Assembly (NCBI RefSeq): GCF_038022665.1
Contig: NZ_CP150629.1
Span: 372,001-436,000, forward strand
Length of the DNA: 64,000 bases
From: Methanolobus sp. WCC4
GTDB taxonomy: Archaea; Halobacteriota; Methanosarcinia; Methanosarcinales; Methanosarcinaceae
Reading direction: 5' to 3'
The notes beneath the pieces are model-generated. The model saw only the letters and a list, made by a program, of their open reading frames with translations. It did no database searches and was not told where the DNA came from. Positions 44,554-54,425 of the stretch are shown here, piece by piece. Each line of letters begins with the position of its first letter. Within the stretch, counting starts at the first letter, position 1. Position numbers and translations under genes: made by a program.

Positions 44554-45489
44554 TTACTTATTGTATACCCGTGCAAAAGCACCGAGATCAAGAATATCTA
44601 TCATCCCATCATCGTTGAAATCCGCCCATTCACCAGATCCCGTTGTGGTTGTATCATAGATGCGGGCAAATGCACCTAAATCAATAATATCTACCATTCC
44701 ATCATCGTTAGAATCGCCTTTCATTCCTGAACTCTCTTCATTGACGGTCCAGGCCCATGTTCTTGATACATCCCCTTCTGAACCCGATGCCACCACCTTT
44801 ACCTGATAGGTACCGGAAGCAGGCGGAAGTATCTCAAAGTATGAAGACAACACATCAATCTCGGTCTTCAAATTCTCCTCGTCAAAGTACCAGGAAATAT
44901 CACATTCATAGTTTGCCGTGACTGAAAATGTGATGGGCTCTACACCGGACACGACCGTATCATCTGAGGGACTGGAAGAGATCAGCTCCAAAGGTTCACT
45001 TACAGCATCATTCCAACCGAAATCCTGTGTGTACATGGCAACGTTGCTATAACCGGAGTATTCCCCTACCCAGATACCTATACCTATCTCGTTATAGTCA
45101 GGACTGAGTATGTTCGCCCTGTGGCCGGGAGATGACATAAGGTCCTCATGGGCTGCAACAAGGTTTGGAGGGTATCGCATGGCAATATTCTCACCTGCGT
45201 ATTTGATAGTATAACCTGCATTTATCAGCCTTTCCGAAAAAGCGGTGCCATCATAGGAATCATGCGAAAAATAATCCTTTTCGATCATCTCTTTACTATG
45301 TTCACTTGCAGCTTCATTCAAAACAGCATTGAACTTCAATGGTGCCAGACCATGTTCTGCTCTTTCCTCATTGATAAGGTCAAGCATCTCCTGCTCCTCT
45401 GCAGCATATTCACCACTGGCACCTGCGATCCCGACCAGGATACTAAAAATAATGGTCAGGACAATAATTGTTTTTCTTGTTCTTGACAT
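44554..45489 (-). CDS. Secreted CAP-domain protein with C-terminal dockerin-like repeat
   Basis: 311 aa from the ATG at 45489. Signal peptide IIVLTIIFSILVGIAGASG. CAP/SCP domain (about 30-150): MLDLINEERAEHGLAPL, EHSKEMIEKDYFSH, AGENIA, and HRANILSPDYNEIGIGIWVG. An Ig/PKD-like beta domain follows (about 165-250). The C-terminus has two Ca-binding dockerin type I segments: GDSNDDGMVDIIDLGAFARI and DFNDDGMIDILDLGAFARVYN. Dockerins bind cohesins; no cohesin protein is in the window. Likely envelope-attached or complex-forming. Confidence 0.9.
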   Translation of the reverse strand: MSRTRKTIIVLTIIFSILVGIAGASGEYAAEEQEMLDLINEERAEHGLAPLKFNAVLNEAASEHSKEMIEKDYFSHDSYDGTAFSERLINAGYTIKYAGENIAMRYPPNLVAAHEDLMSSPGHRANILSPDYNEIGIGIWVGEYSGYSNVAMYTQDFGWNDAVSEPLELISSSPSDDTVVSGVEPITFSVTANYECDISWYFDEENLKTEIDVLSSYFEILPPASGTYQVKVVASGSEGDVSRTWAWTVNEESSGMKGDSNDDGMVDIIDLGAFARIYDTTTTGSGEWADFNDDGMIDILDLGAFARVYNK

Positions 45490-45596
45490 ATAAACCAAAT
45501 AACCTGTAGTTGATTATTTGGATATAAATAAGAGAGTATATATAAATATTGTATTAAAATAATGCGCCAGTTGAATTATCGACAATGAAAGAGGCA

Positions 45597-47039
45597 TTAT
45601 GCCCTCAGTTCCTCATGCTCGGGCAATTTATGCATAACATCAACATTCCTTCCTGACCTCAACAGCCTGCCAACGTAGATCCTGGCCCATACAAAGATGA
45701 AAAAGGAACCCATGATGTTACCTACAACCATTCCCCACCAGATGCCTGTAAGTCCCTGGCCAAGGGTGAAAGCGAAGAACAGCGTGAAGATAGGAGTGAA
45801 TATAAGGACACGCAATATGGTTGCAAAGAGGGCACTCAGACCCTTTCCAACTCCCTGGAAAAGAGCCGATGAGAGCATTCCAAGGGAAACTGCCGGATAG
45901 AATATGCAGATTATCCTGAGGAAGGTGATAAGGTCATCTGTGATATGTGCAGCACTTTCTGAAAGAGTGAAAACGGCAGCTATCTGTGGAGCAAGGACGA
46001 AGGTAAAGACAGCTATCCCTGTCTCAACAAGAAGACCCACCTTTATGGAGTATATATGGGAGAAAGATACCTTGTCGTATGAACCCTCACCATATGCAAA
46101 ACCGGTCATAGTGACCACAGCCGTTGCAACACCTATCAGAGGAGCGATCGCAATGGTGACAACACGCCATCCGACCGTATAGACTGCCACACCATCGGTA
46201 TCACTGACAGCTATTATGATCACGTTCATCAAAAGCATCATCAGGGCCATTGAGGTCTGCTGAACAGAAGCAGGGATGCCGACCCTGGATATATCCCTGA
46301 GGATGTCCTTTCTAAAAACGAAGCCTTTGAGATCGAATGAAAGATATGTGTCCTTCCTGAAAAAGAGCCAATTTGACATCAAAACAGCGGTCACACCCAT
46401 GGATATTACAGTAGCCCATGCAGCACCTGTGACACCCATATCGAGTGTGTATATGAACAACGGATCAAGGATGATGTTCAGTACAGAACCCAATATCATG
46501 GCAGTCATTGCCCTCCTGGTATCACCTTCACTGCGAAGGATCGCATTCGCTACATTGGTGAAGAAAAGAAGGATACTGCCACCAAAGATGACACGGCCAT
46601 AGGAACTCGCCATACCGGCGGTCTTTCCGGCACCGATCAACACGAAGACAGGTTCTGCAAATATATAGAGCGGTATTGTGAAGGCAGCTGCCAGCAGGAC
46701 CATCAGGACCATGCTATGGACCGCTACATTGTCAGCACCTTTCTTGTCCCTGGAGCCGAGCCTGCGGGATATCGCCGAACCGGCACCCACACCAAGACCA
46801 TTTGAAAGAGCAATGATAGTGAAGAAGAACGGAAAGACAAAACCTACGGCTGCAAGGGCATCGGCACCAAGTCCTGAGACCCAGAATGTATCCACGAGAT
46901 TGTACAGGGTCTGGACCGACATGCCAAGCATCATCGGCAGTGCCAGTTTGACAATAGCCTTTTTCGGGTCACCCAGCAGAGCCTTCATTCCGACAGTTGT
47001 CTTGCCAGGTCCGGGACCTTTAGCGTCCTTATCGATCAT
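45597..47039 (-). CDS. MATE-family multidrug exporter
   Basis: 480 aa with about 12 membrane helices. MATE signatures: MMLGMSVQTLYNLVDTFWVSGLGADALAAVGFVFP-type N-lobe start, GVGAGSAISRRLG, and the mirrored C-lobe GIPASVQQTSMALMM. Proton- or Na-driven efflux. Overlaps the upstream MarR gene by 11 bp, so the regulator probably controls it. Confidence 0.93.
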   Translation of the reverse strand: MIDKDAKGPGPGKTTVGMKALLGDPKKAIVKLALPMMLGMSVQTLYNLVDTFWVSGLGADALAAVGFVFPFFFTIIALSNGLGVGAGSAISRRLGSRDKKGADNVAVHSMVLMVLLAAAFTIPLYIFAEPVFVLIGAGKTAGMASSYGRVIFGGSILLFFTNVANAILRSEGDTRRAMTAMILGSVLNIILDPLFIYTLDMGVTGAAWATVISMGVTAVLMSNWLFFRKDTYLSFDLKGFVFRKDILRDISRVGIPASVQQTSMALMMLLMNVIIIAVSDTDGVAVYTVGWRVVTIAIAPLIGVATAVVTMTGFAYGEGSYDKVSFSHIYSIKVGLLVETGIAVFTFVLAPQIAAVFTLSESAAHITDDLITFLRIICIFYPAVSLGMLSSALFQGVGKGLSALFATILRVLIFTPIFTLFFAFTLGQGLTGIWWGMVVGNIMGSFFIFVWARIYVGRLLRSGRNVDVMHKLPEHEELRA

Positions 47040-47517
47040 TTGAAGCCTTCTTTATTTCATTCTCTTCTGCAATGTTCATTGCTGCTTTTCCGATCAGAGA
47101 GATGAACATGGCTTTCTCTTCTTCACTGAAACCCCTGAGAAGCACATCGTTCAGCTTTGTGCTGATGCTGAACAATGCAGATTCCATCTCACGTCCTTTG
47201 TCGGTGAGGAAAACACAATACGCACGCTTATCATTGGGGTCTCTTTTCCTTGAGACATAACCCATTTCCTCAAGCTTGTTCACTGAACGGGTGATAGTTG
47301 CCCTGTCATATCTCAACATGCTGGCAAGTGATTCCTGACTGACCCCTTCGTGATGCAGTAAACGCATGAAGAACGGGAACTGTCCGCTGCCGATACCATA
47401 TGGCTCCAGCTCTTTTGAAAGGTAGATATTTATCGATCGGAAAAGATGAGAGATGTCCCTCCCTATGGATTCATGTTTGTTGATACAGCTGATCGGTCTA
47501 CTGGCGGTGTCGGTCAT
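47029..47517 (-). CDS. MarR-family transcription regulator
   Basis: 162 aa. Winged helix: GVSQESLASMLRYDRATITRSVNKLEEMGYVSRKRDPNDKR-type region (about 70-110), where the DxRxY wing reads DPNDKRAY. First gene of marR-mate. SD GGTGAC 6 nt before the ATG. A nested palindrome lies 30-60 nt upstream, most simply its own operator. Confidence 0.93.
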   Translation of the reverse strand: MTDTASRPISCINKHESIGRDISHLFRSINIYLSKELEPYGIGSGQFPFFMRLLHHEGVSQESLASMLRYDRATITRSVNKLEEMGYVSRKRDPNDKRAYCVFLTDKGREMESALFSISTKLNDVLLRGFSEEEKAMFISLIGKAAMNIAEENEIKKASNDR

Positions 47518-47548
47518 GGGATGTCACCTGGCGGTCATATCAAATATT

Positions 47549-47577
47549 GTTGCATTAGCAATTATTGCATATGCAAC
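47549..47577. promoter_or_regulatory. Nested palindromes upstream of marR (candidate operator)
   Basis: Outer arms GTTGCAT (47549-47555) and ATGCAAC (47571-47577); inside, GCAAT-T-ATTGC (47558-47568) and the perfect 12-mer TTGCATATGCAA (47565-47576). Position just upstream of the marR start fits autoregulation, common in this family. Confidence 0.6.
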
Positions 47578-47635
47578 TATCTAATAAAAAGACATCCATC
47601 TAAGAAAAGTACCTGGAATTACGACCAACAAGAAG

Positions 47636-48550
47636 TCAGTCAACAAAAAGCTCGACACCCATCAGTTCAAGGAAGATCTCCTCAAGTGATGGAACGATAG
47701 TACGCATCTCAACGATGTCCCCACCTTTTACTGCAACCCACTTGGTTGTCCGGTTGACGACATCGATGTCATTGGTGATGACAATATAGTTCCCATCTGC
47801 TTCCTTTACATCGGAGATGGTGTAATCCTCGATATCATCCACCTTGAACTCAAGGCGGTACTGGATCTTTCCATACTCCTTACGGATCTCCTCGGCACTG
47901 CCAAGGGTTACCAGTTTACCATTCTTGATGATAAGGATCCTGTCACAGAGACTCTCTACCTGATACAGGTTGTGCGCACTGAATATGATAGTCTTCCCTG
48001 ACTGTTTCAGTGAACGTACATAGTCCGTGATATAGCGGGAGGTCATGGGATCCAGACCTGATGCCGGTTCATCATATATCAGGATGTCAGGGTCATTGAT
48101 AAGTGAACGTGCTATGGCTACCTTACGTTTCATACCCTTTGAAAGGTCACCTATCTTCTTGCCATCGGCATTGAGGGCAAGGTCAAAGAGAAGGTCACGT
48201 ATCCTCTTCTTTGCACGGTCCTTTGGAACAGAATACAGTTCTGCGAAGAACATCAGATAATCGTCTACGGTCATACCCTCATAGAGAGGAGACTCCTCCG
48301 GCAGGAAACCAAGGAACGACTTGATCTCCACGGCGTCCTTTGAGATATCCAGGCCCTTTATGTAGATGTTACCGGAAGTAGGCCGGATAAGACTGCTGAG
48401 CATCTTCAGGGTGGTTGACTTACCTGCACCGTTAGGTCCCACTATGCCGAATATCTGCCCTTTTCCCACTGAAAAAGAAAGGTTATCAACAGCAACGAAA
48501 TCGCCGTATTCTTTCCTGAGTCCGTTAACTTCGATTATACCGGGTTCCAC
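47636..48550 (-). CDS. ABC-2 type transporter ATP-binding protein
   Basis: 304 aa from a GTG at 48550; a TATA box TTTATATA (48573-48580) centred 26 nt upstream indicates a leaderless mRNA. Walker A GIVGPNGAGKSTTLKML, Q-loop FLGFLPEESPLYEGM, signature LSKGMKRKVAIARSL, Walker B DILIYDEPASGLDP, then AHNLYQVESLCDRI. NatA/CcmA-like, with a short C-terminal domain. The ABC-2 permeases are on the other strand 1.1 kb away, across the mscS gene, and are its probable partners. Confidence 0.92.
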   Translation of the reverse strand: MEPGIIEVNGLRKEYGDFVAVDNLSFSVGKGQIFGIVGPNGAGKSTTLKMLSSLIRPTSGNIYIKGLDISKDAVEIKSFLGFLPEESPLYEGMTVDDYLMFFAELYSVPKDRAKKRIRDLLFDLALNADGKKIGDLSKGMKRKVAIARSLINDPDILIYDEPASGLDPMTSRYITDYVRSLKQSGKTIIFSAHNLYQVESLCDRILIIKNGKLVTLGSAEEIRKEYGKIQYRLEFKVDDIEDYTISDVKEADGNYIVITNDIDVVNRTTKWVAVKGGDIVEMRTIVPSLEEIFLELMGVELFVD

Positions 48551-48695
48551 AATAGGACTATATTCGTTACTATATATAAACCGTGTTATAATTATAAACA
48601 AAGCTGTGGTGTCAACTGTATCCTTCCAGTTGTAATTATACCTGTAACTCTAAAAATAGAAAGGAGCATAGTTGAGAATAACTATGCACCAACCT

Positions 48696-49505
48696 TTATT
48701 CCTTTATCATATGTACATCCAGCTGAGGGAATGGTATCTCAACACCTTCCTTACCATATGCTGCATGTATTGCTATTGTAAGATCGTTCTTAACTGCCCA
48801 GAAATCAGCAGTGTTCACCCATGCACGTAACTGAAGGTTCACAGAAGAATCTGCCAGTGCAGTGGTAACAACTGCCGGAGCAGGGTCAGCAAGCACACGG
48901 GAATCCTGTTTGATGACATCAAGTGCCACCTGTACAGCTCGTGGGACATCGGTGGAATAGCTCACACCCACATCAACACCAACCCTTCTGGTTGGCATAC
49001 GTGTGGCATTGACTATCGGGCTACCCCATACTATCTTGTTGGGAACAGTGATGAACTGGTTATCGGGTGTAAGGAGTTCTGTAGCCATTATGCCGACCGC
49101 ATGGACCTTGCCAGAAAGACCATTCACTGTTACGAACTCATCCTTATCAAGTGGCCTCAGGGATGCTATCCACACACCTGCAGCCAGGTTGTTCAGCGAA
49201 TCCTGCATACCAAATCCAAGAACCAGGCCTATGACCGCTGAAAGACCAACGACAACAGAACTGATATCTATGCCAAGAGCACTTACAACTGCAAGCAACA
49301 CTGCCACATACAGCAATGCTTTCAGGAAACGAACCAGGAACTCGATCACAAGTTCGGGAAGCTTTGTTTTGTGCAGTCCTTTTCTGAACATGCCGGAAAG
49401 GATCCCGGCAACTACAAGACCAGCAATCAATACTATCACAGCAAACACGATCTGTGCCACTGTGGTTGACGTATAAGGTATAGTCTGAGCTAAGATATCT
49501 GCCAT
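48696..49505 (-). CDS. mscS: Small-conductance mechanosensitive channel (MscS family)
   Basis: 269 aa. Three membrane helices at the N-terminus (TVAQIVFAVIVLIAGLVVAG, LLYVAVLLAVVSALG, and pore helix VVVGLSAVIGLVLGFGMQDSLNNLAAGVWI), then the beta domain with GKVHAVGIMATELLTPDNQFITVPNK and C-terminal alpha/beta RVGVDVGVSYSTDV. Relieves osmotic downshock, consistent with an osmolyte-accumulating host. Divergent from the permease genes. Confidence 0.94.
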   Translation of the reverse strand: MADILAQTIPYTSTTVAQIVFAVIVLIAGLVVAGILSGMFRKGLHKTKLPELVIEFLVRFLKALLYVAVLLAVVSALGIDISSVVVGLSAVIGLVLGFGMQDSLNNLAAGVWIASLRPLDKDEFVTVNGLSGKVHAVGIMATELLTPDNQFITVPNKIVWGSPIVNATRMPTRRVGVDVGVSYSTDVPRAVQVALDVIKQDSRVLADPAPAVVTTALADSSVNLQLRAWVNTADFWAVKNDLTIAIHAAYGKEGVEIPFPQLDVHMIKE

Positions 49506-49631
49506 TCTGCCACTCCATAGGAATATATGATAATTACTTATTCATGTTCTCCTGTCTGCATATAATGTTTTTTGATTATATCAGGATTTATGAAATAGCT
49601 ATTAATATAATAAGCTACTAATAAAATGATA

Positions 49632-51452
49632 ATGGCAGGCTGGTTCACTATCGCGAAGTGGGAACTCTTAAGGTCCAAGCTTAAATTCGACATCAGGTCT
49701 CTGATAATACTGACCCTATCCATGATACTGGTAATAGTGGTCTCCTATGCAGCATCCCAGACAGGGATGAGCATGAACCAGAAGATATACCTTGCTGCCG
49801 TATCACAGCCCGATGTCCAGCCGATCATCGCCACAGACCAGCGCTTCGATCAGATAATGGTGGACCGGTTCACCGCAAGTACCTATTACGAATATGGTGC
49901 TGACATAGGGATCATCGGAAATAATGTCTACGTCGGAGATACACGCAAGGCAGCAGCTGCCGGAGACGCACTGGAGAACACCTTTACAACATACAGGGAA
50001 CTGGTGCTTACTTCCTATAATGATGTTAACAACAGTCACCCTGTATGGGTAACTGTCCATGACCTCGAAAGACCCCAGACCTTCCAGCTCGCAGGTGCAG
50101 AAGAAACAGCACAGAGTTTCACAAGCAGGTTCAATGAGACAACAGGTCTTCCGGAGGGAGTTGAAGGAGAGAGCACTGGAGGCACCGATGGAGAAGCCAG
50201 TGGATCAGTAAGGACCGGATCATCGACCATATCACCAGAGGAGATAGCAGCCCTTGATGAGATGGAAGGAAAGACTTTCTTTGAGAAACAGACACTTTCA
50301 ACACCTACCAACTTCTCACCACCGATACCGTTCACAGCCATACTCTATGCGTTCCTCTTCATCTTCCCGATATATTTCGTCTCACAGTTCTATTCCACCA
50401 GCCTGATGGATGAACGTACGAACAGGAAAGGAGAACTTGTACTGGCAGCACCACTCAGGGGAAGGGATGTTGTCATCGGCAAGACAGTACCATATCTTCT
50501 GATCACAATGCTGATACAGACAGCCATCACGCTCTATATCATAGGAGTTCCCACAGACCTTGCAGGTCTTGAGAGGATATTCCTGGTACTTGCAGCCATA
50601 TTCCCTGTCATACTGCTATTCTTCGCACTCTCATTCTACAGTGCTATACTTTCAAGGAGCTTCAAGGAACTGACATTCGCAAGCGTCTTCCTGTCAGTTG
50701 TGATATCAGGATACCTGTTCTTCCCTGCAATGTTCGCGAACATCCATGCCGTAAGTTCCATCTCACCAATAACACTCATAGTCAGGCTCATTGAAGGTGA
50801 AACTGTACTGATGAACACATATCTGTTCTCTACCCTTCCGTTCTACTTCGTAGCTATCTCAACATATGCGTTCGGAACATTCATCTTCAGGGAAGAGGAC
50901 CTGTTCACACAGAAGCCCATCAGCGGGAAGATCGTGGACTGTTTCGAGATGTTCCTTGCATACCCGTACGGCTCAGTGTTCCTGCTGAGTATAATATTCA
51001 TTCCTTTTGTCTACATGACACAACTGATGCTCATTGTCATGCTTTTCAACCTGCCTTTACCATACTCCATAATCGCAATGATAGTTCTTTCCGCAATGGC
51101 CGAAGAACTCGTAAAGACAGTAGGTATATACACACTGTTCAAGAGAAAGATAGCTGCCATAAATTTGAAGAACGTAGCGAAGTATTCAATACTTTCAGGA
51201 GCAGGTTTCTTCGTTGGAGAAAAGGCTGTTGCCGTCCTCACACTGGCACCTATCGCAAGTTCTGCATTCGGTTCTGTGATGACAATGGGTGCATTGCTAC
51301 TTATTCCACTGGTACTTCACACTACCACTATACTTGTCAGTTCACTGGTGATGTACAAAGCGGGAACACGTTACTATCTTGTATCCGTGGTCCTGGCAAC
51401 CCTTGTTCACAGTATCTATAACATATTCATTCTCAGGGGGTTGTTCTTTTGA
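49632..51452 (+). CDS. ABC-2 permease fused to PrsW-like intramembrane protease
   Basis: 606 aa from the ATG at 49632 (another at 49626). The TATA AATATAA is centred 26 nt before 49632, so leaderless. N-terminal ABC-2 permease: first helix, a large external domain (about 45-220), then TILYAFLFIFPIYFVSQFYSTSLMDERTNRKGELVL-type membrane core to about residue 420. The C-terminal 170 residues are a second multi-helix domain with AMAEELVKTVGIYTLF (EExxK, about residue 489), GAGFFVGEKAV, LHTTTILVSS and LVHSIYNIF, the PrsW/CPBP glutamic protease pattern. The fusion is unusual. Confidence 0.82.
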   Translation: MAGWFTIAKWELLRSKLKFDIRSLIILTLSMILVIVVSYAASQTGMSMNQKIYLAAVSQPDVQPIIATDQRFDQIMVDRFTASTYYEYGADIGIIGNNVYVGDTRKAAAAGDALENTFTTYRELVLTSYNDVNNSHPVWVTVHDLERPQTFQLAGAEETAQSFTSRFNETTGLPEGVEGESTGGTDGEASGSVRTGSSTISPEEIAALDEMEGKTFFEKQTLSTPTNFSPPIPFTAILYAFLFIFPIYFVSQFYSTSLMDERTNRKGELVLAAPLRGRDVVIGKTVPYLLITMLIQTAITLYIIGVPTDLAGLERIFLVLAAIFPVILLFFALSFYSAILSRSFKELTFASVFLSVVISGYLFFPAMFANIHAVSSISPITLIVRLIEGETVLMNTYLFSTLPFYFVAISTYAFGTFIFREEDLFTQKPISGKIVDCFEMFLAYPYGSVFLLSIIFIPFVYMTQLMLIVMLFNLPLPYSIIAMIVLSAMAEELVKTVGIYTLFKRKIAAINLKNVAKYSILSGAGFFVGEKAVAVLTLAPIASSAFGSVMTMGALLLIPLVLHTTTILVSSLVMYKAGTRYYLVSVVLATLVHSIYNIFILRGLFF

Positions 51453-51478
51453 TCAGGCTCGGTCCTTCCGGAAGCAAA

Positions 51479-52552
51479 ATGAAGACCATCGCAAAGAAGG
51501 AGTTCAAAGAGCTTCTAAGCGAGAAGACCTTCATCCTCGCCATTGTGATCCAGCTGTTCATAGCGTCGTTCTCCACATTCCTTGTGATCGGGCTCACCTC
51601 ATTCTATGACCCGGGCATGTTGAACAATGTTGAGATGGAAAGTACATCCATAGCAGTGGTGGGCCTTGAAAGTGATGAGCTTTACCAGATATTGCAAGAG
51701 GAAAGGAATGTCAAAACATACCTCTATAATGACTTCAGGATGGCTTACACGGATTTCTTTGACCGCAATGTTGATGCTATCATCGTTGCTCCCGCGGGGA
51801 CAGCCGAAGGAACGGGGCTTTTGAACGTTGACATATACCTGCCGAAATCTGAGATCAAGGCAACAGTGGTCTCCCTGCAACTCAAGGAACCACTGGAGAG
51901 ATACGAACAGAGTGTAAGGGATGTAAGAACACAGAGACTTGAAGGATACGAACCTATCGAGTTCAATATTATAAAGAGAGAGATAAGGACCACTTCAACA
52001 TATTTCGAATTCATATATGTGGCACTCCTGCCTTTACTTGTATTCACACCAGCATTCATTTCAGGCGGACTTATAGTTGATTTCATCACAGAGGAATACG
52101 AACGCAAGACCATGGAACTGCTTTTAGTATCTCCTGCCTCCATGAAAGAGATAGTCAGTGGGAAGGCCTTCCTTGCAACATTGATAGTTCCGTTGCAGTC
52201 GCTGGCCTGGATGTTGCTGTTGTCAATGAACTGGATACGCATACATAATCCAGTACAGATACTCCTTGTTGTGACGATAGTAGCCTTCATACTGGTCATG
52301 GCAAGTACCATGATATCCATACTGTTCAGGGACAGGGGAGTTGCACAGCTTCTCTATTCACTAATACTGATATTCCTGTTCATGTCATCATACCTGTTCA
52401 CGAACTCACCACTCAACCTTGTCACACGTCTTTCCATTGAAAGCATAGGTGCTCTGGAATCATGGACATGGATCGGCATCTATGCAGCGGTGGGATTTTT
52501 CCTTTACATCGCTATGTTAACAGTTGTAAAACACGATCCAAATAACATTTAA
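51479..52552 (+). CDS. ABC-2 type permease
   Basis: 357 aa from the ATG at 51479; a TTG at 51449 overlapping the previous stop is an alternative. One N-terminal helix (TFILAIVIQLFIASFSTFLVIG), a large external domain, then five or so helices including VALLPLLVFTPAFISGGLIV and the ABC-2 coupling region ITEEYERKTMELLLVSPAS (typical NatB-like sequence). Likely forms a heterodimer with the PrsW-fused permease, energised by the divergent ATPase. Substrate unknown. Confidence 0.88.
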   Translation: MKTIAKKEFKELLSEKTFILAIVIQLFIASFSTFLVIGLTSFYDPGMLNNVEMESTSIAVVGLESDELYQILQEERNVKTYLYNDFRMAYTDFFDRNVDAIIVAPAGTAEGTGLLNVDIYLPKSEIKATVVSLQLKEPLERYEQSVRDVRTQRLEGYEPIEFNIIKREIRTTSTYFEFIYVALLPLLVFTPAFISGGLIVDFITEEYERKTMELLLVSPASMKEIVSGKAFLATLIVPLQSLAWMLLLSMNWIRIHNPVQILLVVTIVAFILVMASTMISILFRDRGVAQLLYSLILIFLFMSSYLFTNSPLNLVTRLSIESIGALESWTWIGIYAAVGFFLYIAMLTVVKHDPNNI

Positions 52553-52579
52553 AACATAAAAATACATAAATGATAGCTG

Positions 52580-54397
52580 ATGCCAATTAAAAAGTTGTTT
52601 TCTGTTATTTTCATCCTCCTTATACTTACATCCAGTGTCAACGCCCTTGGCATCAGGGAAGAGGACATATGGATATTCCAGGGTGCCTATGAACTGGGCA
52701 CAGGGGACAGGGCATATCTTGAAGGGGCCATGCTCAAAGTACATGAGATAGATACCTCTGATGAACCAACCACAACCCTGCTGATATACAGGAACTCCGT
52801 CTTCAAGAAAGCTTTCGAAGCAGATACCGGCCTTAACAATGAGTACATATACGACAGTGAGCTCAAGATAGATATCATAGGGATCGATAACGGAAAAGTC
52901 TCCCTTGAGATATACAAGAAAAAGACCGAACTTGTATGGATCACCGACATACCCAAGACATCATTCAGGATAGGAGACTCACTTTCAGGAGATAATTATC
53001 GCATTACTTTTACAGGCATCAATGAAGAAGGTGCCCGGATATCGGTTGAATATGATGGCACTGAACTGGAAGGCACCTATGCTTCAGGAGAGAATCAGAA
53101 ATTCTCAGAGGATTTCATGTTGAACGTCGTGTATCTGAAAAGGGATACCCAGGAGGTCTTCCTTGAGACTCTCAAACCCGGTGCACCTGAGATACATATC
53201 GAATCGGCAGCCCTCATTGAAAGTTATGAACCGAACGAGCATGTGGAATACGAACTCATAGTCACCAACAATGGAACCATACCACTACATGGGATCATGC
53301 TTACAACTGAATGCGAGGAAGGGGATGTGGAAATAACGACACAGCAACATTCCATACTTGAATCCGGTAAGTCGAAGGTCTTCCAGATAAAAGTAGACCC
53401 GGACATCAAACCACTTGGAAATGATGTCAGCATCATCTCAAAGGTACAGGGATACGATTACAAGGGCAACGAGTACAATGCGGAATTAACTACCGTGGCA
53501 CACGTCAGGCCCTACATCTCCATTGAGAAGGAAGTGATCTCAAAGGACAAGGCATCAGATGACCCCGAGTTTGGAACTGACCGGTATTTCCAGGTACTTA
53601 TCACTCTTGAGAACAAGGCAAACTTCCCTGTTGCAGCTACGGTCAACGATGAACTACCGGGATCGTTCATCCCGAATGACCTTGATGATACCGAATGGGT
53701 CCTGCCCCTGGCTGCAGGAGAAACAAGGACTATAGAATATTTTGCATCACCTACCGAACCGGGAGATTTTACATTCTCACCTGCAACTGTCACATGGAAA
53801 GATGGCGGAGAAACATACACACTCACATCCGATGGGACTCCGCAGACATTACACGTGGGAGGTTCAAAGGTGGTCCTGACAAAGAAGATAAGCTCCAGCT
53901 ACATGTATGTTGGGGAAGAGAATAGCATCCAGCTTATGGTCAGCAACGATGGTGACAGGACCATTGAGGCATCGTTCCGGGAAAGCATCCCTGAAGAGCT
54001 TGTATTTGTAGATGGGGATGACTGGTGGCAGGGAACACTTAAAGCAGGAGAGAGCAGGGAGTTCAGTTATACTGTCAGAGCAGAAGCCCAGGGAGAGATA
54101 TACCTGCCAGGTGCAGAACTGAGCTACACTGATGAGAATGACAGGAAAGAAAAAGCCACTACTGAAGATATATTCCTTTACATAGACGAACCGATCCCTG
54201 TGGATGAACCTTACTTTGAGGAGATTGCAGGGGAAGAGAACACCGAATATATCGCTTATCCTGAAAGCACAGAGCAGACCGGGATCACCAGACTTGGAGC
54301 TGCAGGCTTCCTTGTATCCTCATTTGTGAGCCTGTTTGCCATTCTGGCACTGGTACCTGCCTTTGCATATTTATATATAATCAGAGTATATAAGTAA
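52580..54397 (+). CDS. BatD-like/CARDB surface protein with membrane anchor
   Basis: 605 aa. Signal peptide FSVIFILLILTSSVNALG; then several beta-sandwich domains. One is NEHVEYELIVTNNGTIPLHG (about 215-235), a second YFQVLITLENKANFPVAATV (about 335), a third VGEENSIQLMVSNDGDRTIEA (about 445). These are DUF11/CARDB-type Ig-like folds. A C-terminal membrane helix (GFLVSSFVSLFAILALVPAFAYLYII) with a basic tail anchors it outside the cell. Same strand and 27 nt downstream of the permease; probably the extracellular part of the transport module. Confidence 0.8.
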   Translation: MPIKKLFSVIFILLILTSSVNALGIREEDIWIFQGAYELGTGDRAYLEGAMLKVHEIDTSDEPTTTLLIYRNSVFKKAFEADTGLNNEYIYDSELKIDIIGIDNGKVSLEIYKKKTELVWITDIPKTSFRIGDSLSGDNYRITFTGINEEGARISVEYDGTELEGTYASGENQKFSEDFMLNVVYLKRDTQEVFLETLKPGAPEIHIESAALIESYEPNEHVEYELIVTNNGTIPLHGIMLTTECEEGDVEITTQQHSILESGKSKVFQIKVDPDIKPLGNDVSIISKVQGYDYKGNEYNAELTTVAHVRPYISIEKEVISKDKASDDPEFGTDRYFQVLITLENKANFPVAATVNDELPGSFIPNDLDDTEWVLPLAAGETRTIEYFASPTEPGDFTFSPATVTWKDGGETYTLTSDGTPQTLHVGGSKVVLTKKISSSYMYVGEENSIQLMVSNDGDRTIEASFRESIPEELVFVDGDDWWQGTLKAGESREFSYTVRAEAQGEIYLPGAELSYTDENDRKEKATTEDIFLYIDEPIPVDEPYFEEIAGEENTEYIAYPESTEQTGITRLGAAGFLVSSFVSLFAILALVPAFAYLYIIRVYK

Positions 54398-54425
54398 AAG
54401 GAGTCCTCTACAGGAGATATAAATC

